Assembly (NCBI GenBank): GCA_013399855.1
Contig: VXAY01001313.1
Coordinates: 1,225,084 to 1,289,083, forward strand
Origin: Oxyruncus cristatus
Taxonomy: Eukaryota; Chordata; Aves; Passeriformes; Cotingidae
Length of the DNA: 64,000 nucleotides
Reading direction: 5' to 3'
Part shown: piece after piece, positions 13,258-26,100 of the stretch
Layout: each line of letters begins with the position of its first letter
Position numbering within the stretch: the stretch's first letter is position 1
Notes under the pieces: generated by a model
Databases searched by the model: none
The model's input: the letters and a program-made list of their open reading frames with translations, nothing else
Told to the model about the DNA's origin: nothing
Translations under genes and position numbers: made by a program

Positions 13258-13313
13258 AGTGAAGAAGAAAAGGAGGAAGAAGAGAATGACCTCCCCTCTC
13301 TCCTTCTCCTTTC
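13258..13313. repeat. Purine-rich tract followed by pyrimidine-rich tract
   Basis: About 27 bases that are almost all A/G (GAAGAAGAAAAGGAGG and following) are followed, after a short spacer near 13288, by a C/T-rich tract (CTCCCCTCTCTCCTTCTCC). The halves are imperfectly complementary, so the strand could form an imperfect hairpin or a triplex. It is low-complexity sequence with no demonstrated role. Confidence 0.5.
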
Positions 13314-15092
13314 TACCAGCTCTGTTGGCAAAGGAGTTATAAAAGTTCTGTAAGAGAACTGCAGTAATTAAAACTATGCTCTCTCTTACCACTAAGCTTG
13401 AGTCAGTATTTCTTCTTTGCACAAGAAGAGAAAAAAGGAAGGGAGCAGAGCTGAAGGCTGTTGCCTCTGTTAATGCAGAGAGAAATCTACCTTGAGAAAC
13501 AAAGTAGAATGGCAAGTGCACAAAATAAATCTTCCATTGTGCTTGGATTTAGCCTTATACTCCCTAGGTTCCTGCTCTGCATCTAGTGACTTGTCCCTCT
13601 AAGCTCTCTCCTACCAGTCTAGGAAGTTGTGAAGAAGTTGAAATGGGAGGGTAAGGAGAGGCTATGCACGGGGGGCAGCCCCAGAGGGTGCCAGGCAAAC
13701 TTTGAAGTGACTGATTAGTGCAGACAGTGACAGAAGAAGTTCCAGCCAAGCGTGATTGCTTCTAAGAAGAAATGGCCTTGTTTTAACTTGACTATTGTTC
13801 CCTGATAATCTGCAAAACTAGAGAGGAATTCAAAGCAGCATTGGTCTGAGCATTAATCTAATGCACAGTGGTTCCTTGCAACTTGCTCTGATCTCCAGTG
13901 CCTTTAATCTTGCAGTAAATTTTGATTTGATTTCTCTCTATGACGTATCTCCCCATGGAGACCACAGACACGGAACTGAGGGAAACTGCCCAGGCTAGTT
14001 GGAGTATTGGAGGACCTGCTTGAAGCCATTGTGAAGAACAAAAAGACAGTTTCTTAGGCTCTGTAATCTATTTTCTCTTATGAAAAACAGGCTGACAGCT
14101 TTAAATTGAGTAAAACAAGTGGCTAAATCACCTTCTGAAAATGAACTACTGAACAGGAACACAGTCTCTCCCATGAATTTCTGCAGACGGCAACCAAGCT
14201 CCCTGTAGTCTCTCTCTGACACAAAAACCTGTTATTTAGTTTTCTCTGGAACCTGGTGAATTATATTAGCTGACTCAGAAACTCCATCAGGACTACTTCT
14301 GTTGGCTTCCAAGCATCTGGTTTTCAGGGGTGTAAGTACAGTTTCCCACTCTGAGCGTAAGGTGCCACAGTCCCAAATCAGTTGCAAGGCTCATGATGCT
14401 CACTCAGGCAGACTAGGACTGGGTGGTCCAAACCCAGGCAGCAGGACTGGGGCTGCAGTGGGAGAGCCAGCTCTTCCCCACATTTCTTGCTGTCAACATC
14501 TACCTGCTTCTTCTGGGGCAGGGAGGCTGCAGCCTTTCACATGTGACTGTGCTGAGCTCTGGCAGAATGTTGTAGCCTCAAGTTACCCTCAGCTGGGTGA
14601 TGCTGCCCCGTGGCAGGTGTGTCCATGCCCTGCTTCCCTTCAATTCAGCACATGCTGTGGACAGCCCTGTCTTTTACTCAGTCTAATGAAAACTTGGGAT
14701 CAGTTGGGGACTGCTATGGAAGTCACCACTTCAGTGTTTCCTTGGGAAATATAGCCAGGCAGCCTCTTGCCAATTGCTCAGATACGGAGCCAAATGGAGC
14801 CTCTGAAAATATTTTAGACTGTTTACATTTTCTCCCCATCCACAAACGTTAGGAAGGTTAAAAAAAAAATTAAAAATCCTTGTAAACTGAATTATGCTGC
14901 TGTGATAATTTTGTTACCTTCTATGCTCATTCTGCACAATTTCAAAACAATGAGCAATTCTGTAATGGAAAATTAATTGGAATCTCTCAACACTTTTAAA
15001 ATGCTTTCACTGTTTTTCTCCCTCCTGTATTAAGAATTTTATTATAATTGATATTTCTCATTTCTGTTGGGTGAATTACATTTCTTTTCATT

Positions 15093-15108
15093 AAAAAAAA
15101 AAAAAAAA
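15093..15108. repeat. Poly-A run of 16
   Basis: An uninterrupted run of 16 A followed by a short G-rich string. No transposon body or target duplication could be recognised next to it, so it is annotated only as a homopolymer. Confidence 0.9.
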
Positions 15109-15973
15109 GGAGGGGGAAATGTCTGACTAGCTTGTGGATTATTTAGGAAATAGCACAGCAAAAATGGACTGCTCTTAGCTACTTACTCAAATTGGCAGCA
15201 GCTGAATTGCACAGGCAAACCCTTTATGCCGTGCAAGGCAGGGGTGAGCAAGCCATTTCTGTACCCTGAACACCTGGGCTGCAGCTCTGTTTTCCTGTCC
15301 TGTGGCTATATCAAGGGACTCCAGTTAGCTGAACTGTCAGCAATCAGTACATTCACCTACAAGTTTTAATAAATAGGATAGTCCAGGAGAGATGTCTGGA
15401 TTAAACCTGAAGCGAAGGTGGAAGCAGGAGGTGTCTTTCAGGCACAGGTGTATGAGATTTGCAGAGGAAGGAAGGAAAGTAGGCATAACAGGATGAGTGG
15501 ATTATTTTGTTTGATTTGTTTGCTCTTTGGATGCCTTAGACACTTTGTGTTCTGCTGTTTCCAGCTTCTTGTTGTGTGCCTCAGTTTAAATTTTCATAGT
15601 ACTCGTATCACCGCTTAGGCACGTCATGTTGCATTGCCCTGTAGCACCAGGCATCAAAACTTAATAATGGAACAAAACCAACAATCACTATAAACTAATG
15701 TTGCTCCTCTTTCATTATTCAGTGAGTTACATCATGGGCTGCTGACAAGGATGATCTCGGAACTAAATTTAAACACATTATTTACGTAAAAACTCTTTGT
15801 GTATGTAAGTTAGTCATTCCAATGCTCTTTTCCCGTACACTCTGTTCTCCTCTTGGGAGAAAAAAAGTCCTCATTCAGTACATGAGTAAAAGGAAGAGGG
15901 AAAAGGCACAAACATGAATTCTTGAAGAAGTACTTTATACACATAATACACATCTTTGAACTTCACTTCTTTC

Positions 15974-15998
15974 TTTTTTTTTTTTTTTTTTTTTTTTT
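15974..15998. repeat. Poly-T run of 25
   Basis: An uninterrupted run of 25 T, the longest homopolymer in the window, preceded by a short C/T-rich lead-in. It could be the reverse of a poly-A tail from a retrocopy, but the flanking sequence shows no recognisable gene remnant. Confidence 0.9.
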
Positions 15999-17692
15999 GC
16001 ATCAACCTTATGCTTAATATTGCCTTATTTTACAACTGCAGTTTGTAATATTATTCTACCTTCATAAGCAAAGTTAAAAAACCGGAGGGAGATATTTTTG
16101 GTGCAGTGGCTCAAGGATGAGTTAAATCGAGATTGTTCTATTATTGTGTGGTGAAATATGTATAGTTAGCTGGTATTGTGATTTAGGAAAATAGCAAGAC
16201 AATCCTAGTGTTTTTTTCTTTCTTCACAAAAATGCTGGGAGAACTAGTGTGAATGGCAGAATTGGCAAAATATTGAGCTCATAAATGAGCACAGTAATGA
16301 AATAAACAGGCAAGTTGATCACAATACAAAGCCATACTGATAGTTCACTTGGCACGTGTGGATTTAGTACTAATTATTTATGATACTTCATACTGTGATA
16401 ATGAATGTTTTTTGGTATGCTTTGGAAAGCTAGTGAAGTTCTACTGTCAGATTCTGATACCTTTATTTTTAATTAACCATCAGTTATCATGTACGTGGCC
16501 TCACTGATTTAGGAAGGAGTACCACATCTCTCAACATGGAAAAGTGGAACAGACTTTGGCTGTCCAAATAGTTGGACCTATATGTGACACAGGACAATCC
16601 GGATCAATGAAAGGGTTTGCACTGATGTCCTGTGAAAGCAAGAAATATATGTATCTATTTTGATTCAAGAGAAGCCTCGTTGGAAGAGTTTATCAAAAAG
16701 AACTCCAATGGAGGACACAAAAGCATTTAAAAGAGGTACAATGAATTTTGACTGCCATTGAATCTATTTATCAAAGCCAGAGCTGTTCCCATTTTGACGC
16801 AGGTGGAACAATAATAAATATCGAGCAAAGCAACTCAATCTGTATTCAGAGCATTTCAATACATGGAAAGTTAACTGCAAAAAGAAAGAAAGCTTGCAGA
16901 GTCAGACCTATTGACTCCTGCTACTTCTGTTCCTCATTGAAAATGAATGGTGGATGGCACACAAAGATCTGCAAGATATTTACATTATTGTGATTAACGT
17001 ATAATAAGAAGCACATTCAGTAATGTGACTGTATTATTTAACTGAATCAGTAACCTTTTACATCATAGGAACATAATTCAGCTTGTCACTTTCTTTCATG
17101 TTAAGTGACTAACTTTACATGTCAGTTTTCAGACTCAGTAGGGCCATATTATTTCCCTACCTGCCATTTATCCCTCTAGGATAAATGAATGGGCCTCTGT
17201 ATGACTAAAAACTGCCTCTTCTGGACGGGAAGCAGGAAGACTCCAGTTTCAAGTGGTGAGTTCCGGCTGACACAGGTACCATCCCTTAGGAGCAGGCAAG
17301 TATGGCACCAGCAAGTCTTTCTGTCAGTCCTCATTCGTAATATTTTTAAGATCATAGTTTCTGCACACCCTCCCATCCTTGGATTTTTCTCCCACTGTCC
17401 CTGTAGTAGGTACTTAAAATAAAATCACTGGAGAGAGCCAGGGTGCAGCTGAGGCTGTCACCTGCCAGGCACTCAGCAGAGGCTGTTCTAGTGAACCCTC
17501 CTTCAGAAGGTGCCTGGCTTTTCCATAATTCCTGCTTCAACCAGAAATCCAAAACAGGTTCTTGATGACATAAGGGGAAAACAAACGAACAAAACCTGAA
17601 TATATCAGGTCATTATTAAGTGCAGTTAAACGCCTAAAGGACATCATCAGATCCCCAAGAAAAATGACTAATGCTCAGTACACTGCTGCTGT

Positions 17693-17765
17693 CCGAAAAA
17701 AAACCCCCACAAACAAAAAAACACCTCCTCCAAACCCCAAAGTACACCCCTTCCCCCCTCCAAAA
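17693..17765. repeat. C/A-rich low-complexity tract
   Basis: About 70 bases with almost only C and A on the plus strand, including several runs of four or more C. The complementary strand is therefore G/T-rich. It inflates the length of overlapping reading frames and probably has no coding meaning. Confidence 0.6.
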
Positions 17766-20700
17766 CAACTTAATCAAAAATTGCAGTTTATATGTCTTCT
17801 GGCCAGATCTAAAGTGCTCTGAGACCAACAGCAGAAACCTCATTCCCTTCAATGCCTCCTCTGGCTTTTGGGTCAAGTCATCCAGTCTAAATGAGTCTTT
17901 TATCTCCATGATTAGTGCCTTGCAGCAGATGATAAAAATTCAGTATCTCTCTTTTGTTCTTGAAATTCCCAAGGCTTATGGGTTTACTCTGTTTTCACCT
18001 GAGTATTCAGCAAACAGCCTAGCACATCACTCTCTGCTCTTGGTCATTCGATCTGTCCTTTGGGCAATCGTTCAGGCGTTTTTCATTTCAGAAATCCTCT
18101 TCCACAGTGCGCTGCAGCGCTTCCTCAAAGCTGGTTCAGACCCTTAGAGCAAAGCAGAGCAGTGGATTTTAATTTTGAGTTGCAGCTGCTGTTGTCAAAG
18201 TTCAGTGCATTAAGCACGGATTTCATTTTCATTGCTCTCTCATAACACCGGGAACTACATTAACTACAAAACACATGTGCTTAAAGTAAGTAAAGTAATG
18301 GAGAAATATATTGTTCTCGTTATTTGAAATGTCGCACAAGATCTCGGGTTCATTTCAGTAGCACAATGAAACCAATCTGCACTTTCCACAGAGGCATAGT
18401 TAGAGATGCCTAAAATGAATAGATGAAATGTTCTTTTGTTTTCTTTTGCTGCTGCTTCACAGCAACACAACAAATAACTGCCTCCACATTATAGTTATGA
18501 AGATTGCTGCCTTCTTGTAGCTGCCTTCAGTTCTGTGGGAGTTCAGGGAGGAGGATTTGATGATTCCCCCCCCTTGTTTGCAGCCATATCCCCTCTGTTT
18601 TGTATAATCTTTTACCCATCAATTTTCTCAGCTCAAAAGCCATATTAAACTATAACTTGAATAAAATGGAAATGGAAAATGCAGAAAAGCCCACAGTCTA
18701 TGTATATAAGGGTATAAAGGTATATGTATATGTAAAGGATGGCTTGGACATCAAACATACATTAAAGTATAACTTCCCCAGCTCAATAACTTGGTAAGAA
18801 AAAGCAGTGCTGCACACCCTTGTGAGGCTGTCATGAGTAAAGGTGTGCAGCTGTAACCTCAGCCTCTGTCTTTGCTGATTTCCCACCCCCCACAAATGCT
18901 TCTGTTCCTGTTGATAATATTTTTCATCTTTCCTACTCTACTTTTGGAGGGTTTTCTCACCCTTTTCATTCCCTGGCTGTGTTATTGAATAGGTGAGACA
19001 ATACCCAAGACAGTCTCACTGCCTGGCTGGGAGAAAGGAGGAGGGAAGTTTGGTGTTGCTATGGAGTGATGCTAAGGTTACTTCAATCCCTTTAGTATCA
19101 TTTTGGCTTGCAAAACTGTTGCAGGGGAAAGTGCTTTTCAGACACTGTAATAATCCTATTATTTCCTCTATTTTTTTTTTCCACATTTGACTTTAAAACG
19201 TGAGTCCTCTAGAAAAAAACCACAACATTACAAAGCAGTAAATGTAAACTTTTGTAAAGTTCCTCCTGTATATCTGATTACTCTGTTCCACAGAGACATA
19301 CTCAGTACAGCCCTTCCAGTGGGCATGTAAGTTGACATGTATGCACATACATCGGTGTGTTTGTACCTTTACATATGATTATTGTACTCATACACTTCGT
19401 GCATGCCCATTAGAAGACCAGTGGGTTTATGGAGAGCGAAAGTCTCACTGGAGCCCTCTCTCTGATGCTTGTTAGTGGTGGATTTCTTTGTTGCAAATAA
19501 AAATTAAATCACTATTTGAACTGCTGGCTATGGATGATGAAATTGATATCATATTATCAGGCAGAGATCTGTAATAAAAGGATAGTTCATTTTATGGCTT
19601 GGTAAAGAGGATTTTATGGCATCAAACAGTTCTCAGTAAGCAGATGTTCATGATACAGAAAACATTTTTGTGCTTGTCATCTTTATTGGAAGTCTCAATC
19701 CAAAAGCCAGGGAACGAATATAGAAGGCAGAAGCATATGAGTGGGGCTGTTACACTCACTAGTTCCTCCACCATTTCTGAACTAAATTTTCCACCTAGGC
19801 TGCCTTTGCAACAAGTTTGCTCAGTTGTGGTTAGGGAGTATTCACCAGCGTACCATGTGCAGCTCATGCTCAGGACAGATACATAGTGCTATCAATCAGG
19901 CTACGTAGACCAGCTTGAAATATCACTTACAAATCATTTAACTCAATGATGTTATATAAGTTATAAAACTTGGCCAAATATGAAAAGGCCCTGTGTCCTC
20001 CCTTATTGACTTCTTATCTCCACTTATTAAGGAAACTATCCTTCAGATTTCAGGGAACCAAAGAGAAGAGTTTCTTCCTTGTAGAAGATTTTGAAGACCC
20101 TTGCCATGGGGTTGAGTTCTTGACATTTTCATGTACATTCCAAATACAAAGGTACATTCTCTCCTTAAGTATTTGAAAGAATATTTTTTTTTATTACCTT
20201 CTCTTTATTTTCTTTTTTTTTTCTTTTTTTCCTGAAACACTTCAGAAGCACTGTATAACCAAAAAGCACTTGAAGGTCACAAATGAGTATAAACTCCCCT
20301 CAGCAATGGACAGCTGACTGTAAGGAAGTTTTCAATGAATAATCTCATTACTCTTCACTAGCTTTTACATCCTTTTCCAGAGGTGGAATCCTGAATGCTA
20401 TTCTTTTAATCAGTTCCTGTCTGATACAATATGTGTGCATCCTGTGGGAGTCTGTCAGTGTACAGCAGTTTCTCACTCTCTACTGGCTATTACAGACAAT
20501 CACAAATGTAAACTGATTTGAATGACTTGCAACGCAGAGATGTGAGTAGAAACTGAGAAGTGTCCCATATTTACTCTTAACTGGTCTGGCTGGAATGCAG
20601 GTGAAAGCAACGTGAAAAAGATATACAGGCTTAACTTCCTTCTTTGCCTAGTTACAGAGCACAGACAGACACACATGAAATATGAAGGATGTCTCTTTGC

Positions 20701-21531
20701 CAACTTATGAATAAATTATTAGTTACTCATCTGAATGATCAGTTTAATGTGGATTTGGATTAGTGTCTCATGACATGTAAGGTCAACACTGAAAGTCTGA
20801 TGCCCAAAAGTACCGATGTTCACGTTTTCAGTCCAGACCAAAAGCAGAAGTTTTGTAGATTTTTCAAACATGAAATTTGGTACCTTGAGATCGGGGCATT
20901 TGTTTTATACAGACAGGTTTTGGAAGCCTGCATTCACAAATAAGGAGATGCCCAGAAAATGCCAGGGAATTAAACTATTCCAGAGTAGTTTTACCACAGA
21001 ATTAGTAGCAGAAAATCACATTTGTGGTATGATGCAGTTGTCCCTCGGTGTGAGACAGATGATGCATGGAGGGAGTTAGGAACTGCATAATGCATGAGTT
21101 GAGAAAGAATAGTTTTTGCTTAAAAAGGTTGAAAAAACTGCACAAAATTTAAGAGAGAGGGAAACAGGCCAGAGCTATTTTTTTAAGGCTTTACCTTTTA
21201 GATATTTCCTAATGAAATTAATAACGCAGGCGCAAGTTAAAACAGTGTAATGTGAAGCCTCTGTGTATTATGAAGCCTGGCAAAAACGATGGTAATTCAC
21301 CACTTCATGCTTCATGGTATTTCCCAGTTCAGACTGACATTTCACATATCAATGAAATATTGTGCTCTCTGCCTGAAATATCTAGAACACTGTACTTATG
21401 GATGAGAAAGGACTTTTGCTCCACCTGTATATGTAACATGAACATGCAGAGTCAACTTGTGACTACCAAGTAATCTTCACATGTTATGAGAAGATAATCC
21501 AGGTCATACAATGAAGTATGAGCACTGCTTT

Positions 21532-21542
21532 CCCCCCCCCCC
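21532..21542. repeat. Poly-C run of 11
   Basis: An uninterrupted run of 11 C, unusual in this AT-rich setting and prone to length change. No associated feature was recognised. Confidence 0.9.
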
Positions 21543-22982
21543 TCACATTTAGCTTCATCATTGTATTCTTGAGTCTCTCCTTTTCCCTATGATAACTGAC
21601 ATCACCAGTGACAACTTGAAAGTGCACCTGTTGCCGTAAATGGGTCACTATATTTCTACTAGGAAAATACGACAGACTTAAAAGCTGAGGGTGGGGAAAC
21701 ACAAAATAAAACATCAGATGGTTCCAAAGGCTTTTGCAATGTTGGCCGCTCTTTCAAACACCATATGTTCAATATCATCTGCACCCACAAAAAATTCTGA
21801 TATTTCAAAAGCTGTCTCCAAGTGAGGTTTGCAGCACAGATGCTGTACTTTCCCTTGGTATTGCCATGGAAATGTACATGTTTGGAGGCAGAGTAGCAGC
21901 TCAAGATCTCAGCAAACTTAAGATTGTCCTTGCCCATTCACTTCTTTTCTTTCGCTTTCCCAGTCAAGACTGGGATTTGTTCTCCTACTGCTGAACCTGT
22001 AGCAAAGGAAACCTTAGATGGACACCGAGAGGATGCATCTACTTGAAAAGGACAACAATCATAGTGCCTATAAACCCTCAAAAACTGCATTACTTAATCA
22101 TATAACTGTCATAGAAGATTTAATTTGCAGTCCACTGAGCTCATGAATTGTCCCAGAAATAGTCAGAGAAAGGAGTTTGAATTTTGGGACAGTCCTGAGC
22201 TATTATAATCTATTTTGATCTATAATCCAGTGCTGCCCAGTGATGGCAAATTGGTAGTAGCAACCTTGGTAATACAATTTGTAAAAGCACATCTTCCAGT
22301 AATAATGGTGTACATGCACACATGAAGAAAGGAACTTTGGGGTGAAGGGAAGGTGTTGTGGAGTTAATGAAAATGTTTTCAACTCAAGTAAAAAGACAAT
22401 AACTCTAGACAAGGATGATAAATAGGTTTCCACAACAATAAGTAAAGTTATCCCCCTCTTGCTCTTTCATCACCCGAACTCTACAAAACTGCACGTGGCA
22501 CAGGAAGTTTATATGATAATATATGTGAAAAAAATCCTGACTGAGCAGTCTGCCCTGAGTGGAGTCATAAATGCTCTCTTGCTGTGTAGTTTGCCATAAT
22601 AATTCAACATTTTTTCTTCACAGTTATGACTGTTCCTTTAGCAATGCAATAATTTTTTATTCCATCATAAAAGCAGTTTTGATAAGGCAGAATACTTAAA
22701 GTGTACTGGTATTTGTTCTGTATCTTACAAGCTCTGTTGGAATTATTTCATTTTTAGATTTTTCTCCTGCTTATGTATCCCAGAGCTTCCTTTATGGCAC
22801 CATACCTGTAAGTGAATTTTTCCTTGGGTTTCTTCCTGCCCTATGCCACTCACCCTAACCATCAAAACTGAACACTAATGCCAGTGAATCCCCCCCACCC
22901 CATATGGCTCAAAGTGCCTTAAAAATTAGACGAATCTTTATGTATCCTTAACAACTGGTAAAATAGAAAACAGAGAGGAAAT

Positions 22983-23008
22983 ATTCAGCCTGTGATCACA
23001 GGCTGAAT
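22983..23008. repeat. Perfect 26-bp palindrome
   Basis: The arm ATTCAGCCTGTGA (22983-22995) is followed with no spacer by its exact reverse complement TCACAGGCTGAAT (22996-23008). The centre TGTGATCACA resembles a dimeric binding-site core. Perfect spacerless palindromes of this length are not expected by chance in 64 kb. It may be a dimer-protein binding site, a small inverted duplication or a remnant of a DNA transposon end. I do not recognise a family. Confidence 0.95.
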
Positions 23009-23091
23009 TACACAGAGTTTGGAATAAAACTCCAATTTTTTTTTAAACCAGCAGGAAGACTCAGTGAGTTCAGGGCTGTGTTGTGTCGACC

Positions 23092-23190
23092 ATGGTGCTT
23101 CTTGTTGTGAAGCTGTTGTGGGCCCTTCTGGCAGGGCACAATGTCCTCAGTGTTAACCCCTCCTCTCTAATGCATAATCTGTGTGTTTGA
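23092..23190 (+). other. Small reading frame with good start context, hydrophobic N-terminus
   Basis: A 32-codon frame starts at an ATG in strong context (A at -3, G at +4: gaccATGg) and ends at TGA 23188-23190. The first 14 residues, MVLLVVKLLWALLA, resemble a signal peptide or membrane anchor. The remaining 18 are unremarkable and end in LCV. It lies about 85 bp after the perfect palindrome. No promoter, splice sites or homologue are visible. Chance is the likeliest explanation, with an unannotated microprotein or a first coding exon as alternatives. Confidence 0.08.
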
Positions 23191-26100
23191 CCCAGTGTTT
23201 GATAACAAACACTGAAACATCTCACATGCCTTTTCCACTTATACGAACTTAGAAAATTCTTGTCCTGTGTTTGCAGAGCTGGTTACAGAACAGAAAAGCA
23301 GGAAGAGGTAGAATAGAGGGATATATATGTAGGTGAAAAGGAAAGAAAAAAGGTGATTATGAGAAGGTTATTATTTTAAGAAATTCAGATATTTTATTTA
23401 CATTTGTTATTGTTAGACTGATATTTAGTGTTCACAGTTAGTTTTGGCCAGCATACATACATATATACATACTTCAGTGCCAGAGGGCTGAAAGCTGCAC
23501 TTTGCATATTATTATCTTCTCTTGTTTCCAATCAGTAGAAAAAGAACATGATCTCTTTTCAAATTATATATTTAATATTTGTTTTTAAATATTATAAATT
23601 ATTGATAATTTTGAACCATAGTAATAGTAATAAAATAATAAAATGCTGAAACCTTACACTGCAAACTTTGGGAGATGGGAAATTACACAGTGTTTGGCAG
23701 TCATGAGAGATATCTTTATTTGGAATGATGTCAGTACAGACAATATAATTGTAGTAGTTAAAAGGACTAGTCCTCAGAATGTCAGTGCCTCTCTCTGTGC
23801 GGGATTCCAGGATCTGCCAATGCTTGGCTTCATGGATTAATTTTCTTACCAAAAATGGGCCATCTGGAAGAGGGTATTTAATCTCACTTGAGATATTACC
23901 TTTGGGAAAGTAGAAAAGAAAACGGATGGCCTACCTGAGTCAGATCTGATAATGAGAGGGAAAAAAATAATGGAGGGTGTCTTATTCAGGGCTCTCTCAC
24001 AAAGGCATATCTTAAAAACCAGCAGCAACAACAACAAAACAAGAGAGGGAGACTGGTCCAAAACAAGAGGGAGCAATGGAAAAGGAAACAGCATTGTGCT
24101 TAGCACTTGAATCCTGCTATGGTCAGGACTCATAAGAAGTATATCTTTGGTCATTAACTTTTATGAAGTGCTGATTTCCCTTTTGGCTTCCACCCGCCTA
24201 TCAGCCCTGCAGCGAGGGCTGTCTTTCTGCACACAGCTGAGCCCAGTAATTGCTCACTGTGATCCTCCAGTACAACATTTTCTCACCACCAACCTCTCCC
24301 CATCTACCTAATAGCTCTGAGACAGCCGCGGTCTGTCTGACTGAATGGCCACGAATGACCCAGCTGTTCTTAGGAAGACATAGCAGGTTTTTCTACCAAG
24401 ACTTAAAATGTTTCTGTTATGTTTAGCACTCATTGGATATATTATGCAGGGCAAAGCCAGCACAAAGCAGCCGGGTGTTCTCAAAGCCATCCTTCTTTCC
24501 CCTCCTTGCGTATGTAGCTTCTTTACTCGCTATAAATTACCTGAAGCTTTTGTCTACAGCAGTCTGAAAAGTGCAAGTCAGGGCTGGCTGAGCTCTCCAT
24601 GGCCATTTAGAGCAGTTAGTGTGCTGGTTTTCAGAAAATAGAACAGTTCTGAAGGGAGAAAACTTTGACTATCCCATGGTAGGTCTTTTCTGACGTTTTA
24701 CAGAAGAGGACAGGCGGGTCTGAAGCCCAAGGTGCTCTAAGGTCACAGCTTCACAGTTATTTCACAATTCGCAACATGTTGAGTATAGAGTTTAAAGTAT
24801 CAAAATGTAAAAGGTTCATGCTATGTGCTTTGTAAATATCCAGGAATATTAAAGGATATCCCTGTAAATTCTATTCTATACAGAAAGGGTTTTGACACCT
24901 CTTCTGAGTGACTATGGCACAGGGAAACAAAAGTACATGTCAGCAGTGGTTGAGGGACTCAGTTTAAAAAGAAATAAAATCCCCAGAAAATGGCAGTCAT
25001 CTGGTGATTGATGGAGGGAACATGGATCTATGTGTGGGGGACCTTATCATCACAAACTTGCCAAGCAAGGGAGTATCCAAGGAAAGCAGACATTCCTAGA
25101 AAGGAAGTCGGGGATTGTTCAAAGCACCTGTATATCCTTACGTGACTCTTAGAAAGTCTTTTATTGTCTTTGTTTTTGTCACACCAGGAGGTTTAAAATC
25201 GTACTTGGATGGCAATCAGAATGACAATGGGTAGAAGCAGAATGGGAGCAGAAAATAAGGAAGCCATCCTTAACAGCTAGAGTGTACAGACCTGTTTCTA
25301 ATATTCAGCAATTAAAAATGGAACTTTGACTGAACAATTTTCTCTCAGGAAAGCAGAAGTTTTTCATCCCACATTGTGAAGAAACAGGGATTAAACAATA
25401 GATTGAGCAAATATACAGATAGATTTATAAAAAATTATCTTTGCTTAAGTGTCTGCACTGGGAAAAACTGAGAGAAAAGAGAAGGATATGTTTTCATACT
25501 ATGAAAATAAAATGAAACCCATGGAAGAGATATAAGTTTTAAAAGACTTAAATAAATGTCGTCTCTCACACATTTTTCTCTTAAAAATAAAACCCGAACC
25601 CACTTTAATTAGGTATTCTTTTTCAGTTTCTCCTTAAAAATAAATGAAGTATCCCTTTTTAGACAGAACTATTTTTGCATCTTAAGTGCTAAACTGGCTT
25701 CTGTAGCCTGAATTCGAAATCTCTGCACTGAAAATCAGAATTTGTTTTGAGGTTTATTGTTTCAAGAAATGAGTAAAGAAAAAAATGTAGTGCAGTAAGG
25801 CTTAAATAAACTAAAAACTTTTCTCAGGAAGCCTTCTGCAATACTTAAGACACAATATGAGCCAATTTACACTCATTCTCCACTATTTGAGTGTGTCATT
25901 TCTGTGTCACTTATTGCTAGATGTCACTGTACATGACCAGCACATCATCCTCTCTTTTCTCCTTTTACACTGCCATGCCTCTGTGTGTATGTTTGCACAT
26001 AGTAATGCAGTGTATGAAATGCACCAGTAAATATGCCTCTCCTTCTGAGAACATATTTATCTAGGCTGTATCAGACTGATTCTTAGGAAGGAACCAATTC

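Larger units (their letters stand above)
11388..22982. other. Noncoding region with homopolymer runs
   Basis: No gene is recognised. The longest reading frame, on the plus strand at 17671-18147 (158 codons from an ATG), starts inside a low-complexity A/C-rich tract and has no recognisable domain. A G+C-richer block at about 14390-14640 has an open frame (14302-14754) but few CpG and no familiar protein. Homopolymer tracts and a purine/pyrimidine switch are listed separately. I see no RNA gene or further transposon that I can name. Confidence 0.55.

Noticed and set aside
14302..14754. 150-codon open frame in a G+C-richer block
   Set aside because: Higher G+C lowers stop frequency. The peptide has no recognisable domain, splice signals do not bracket it and a second frame overlaps it.
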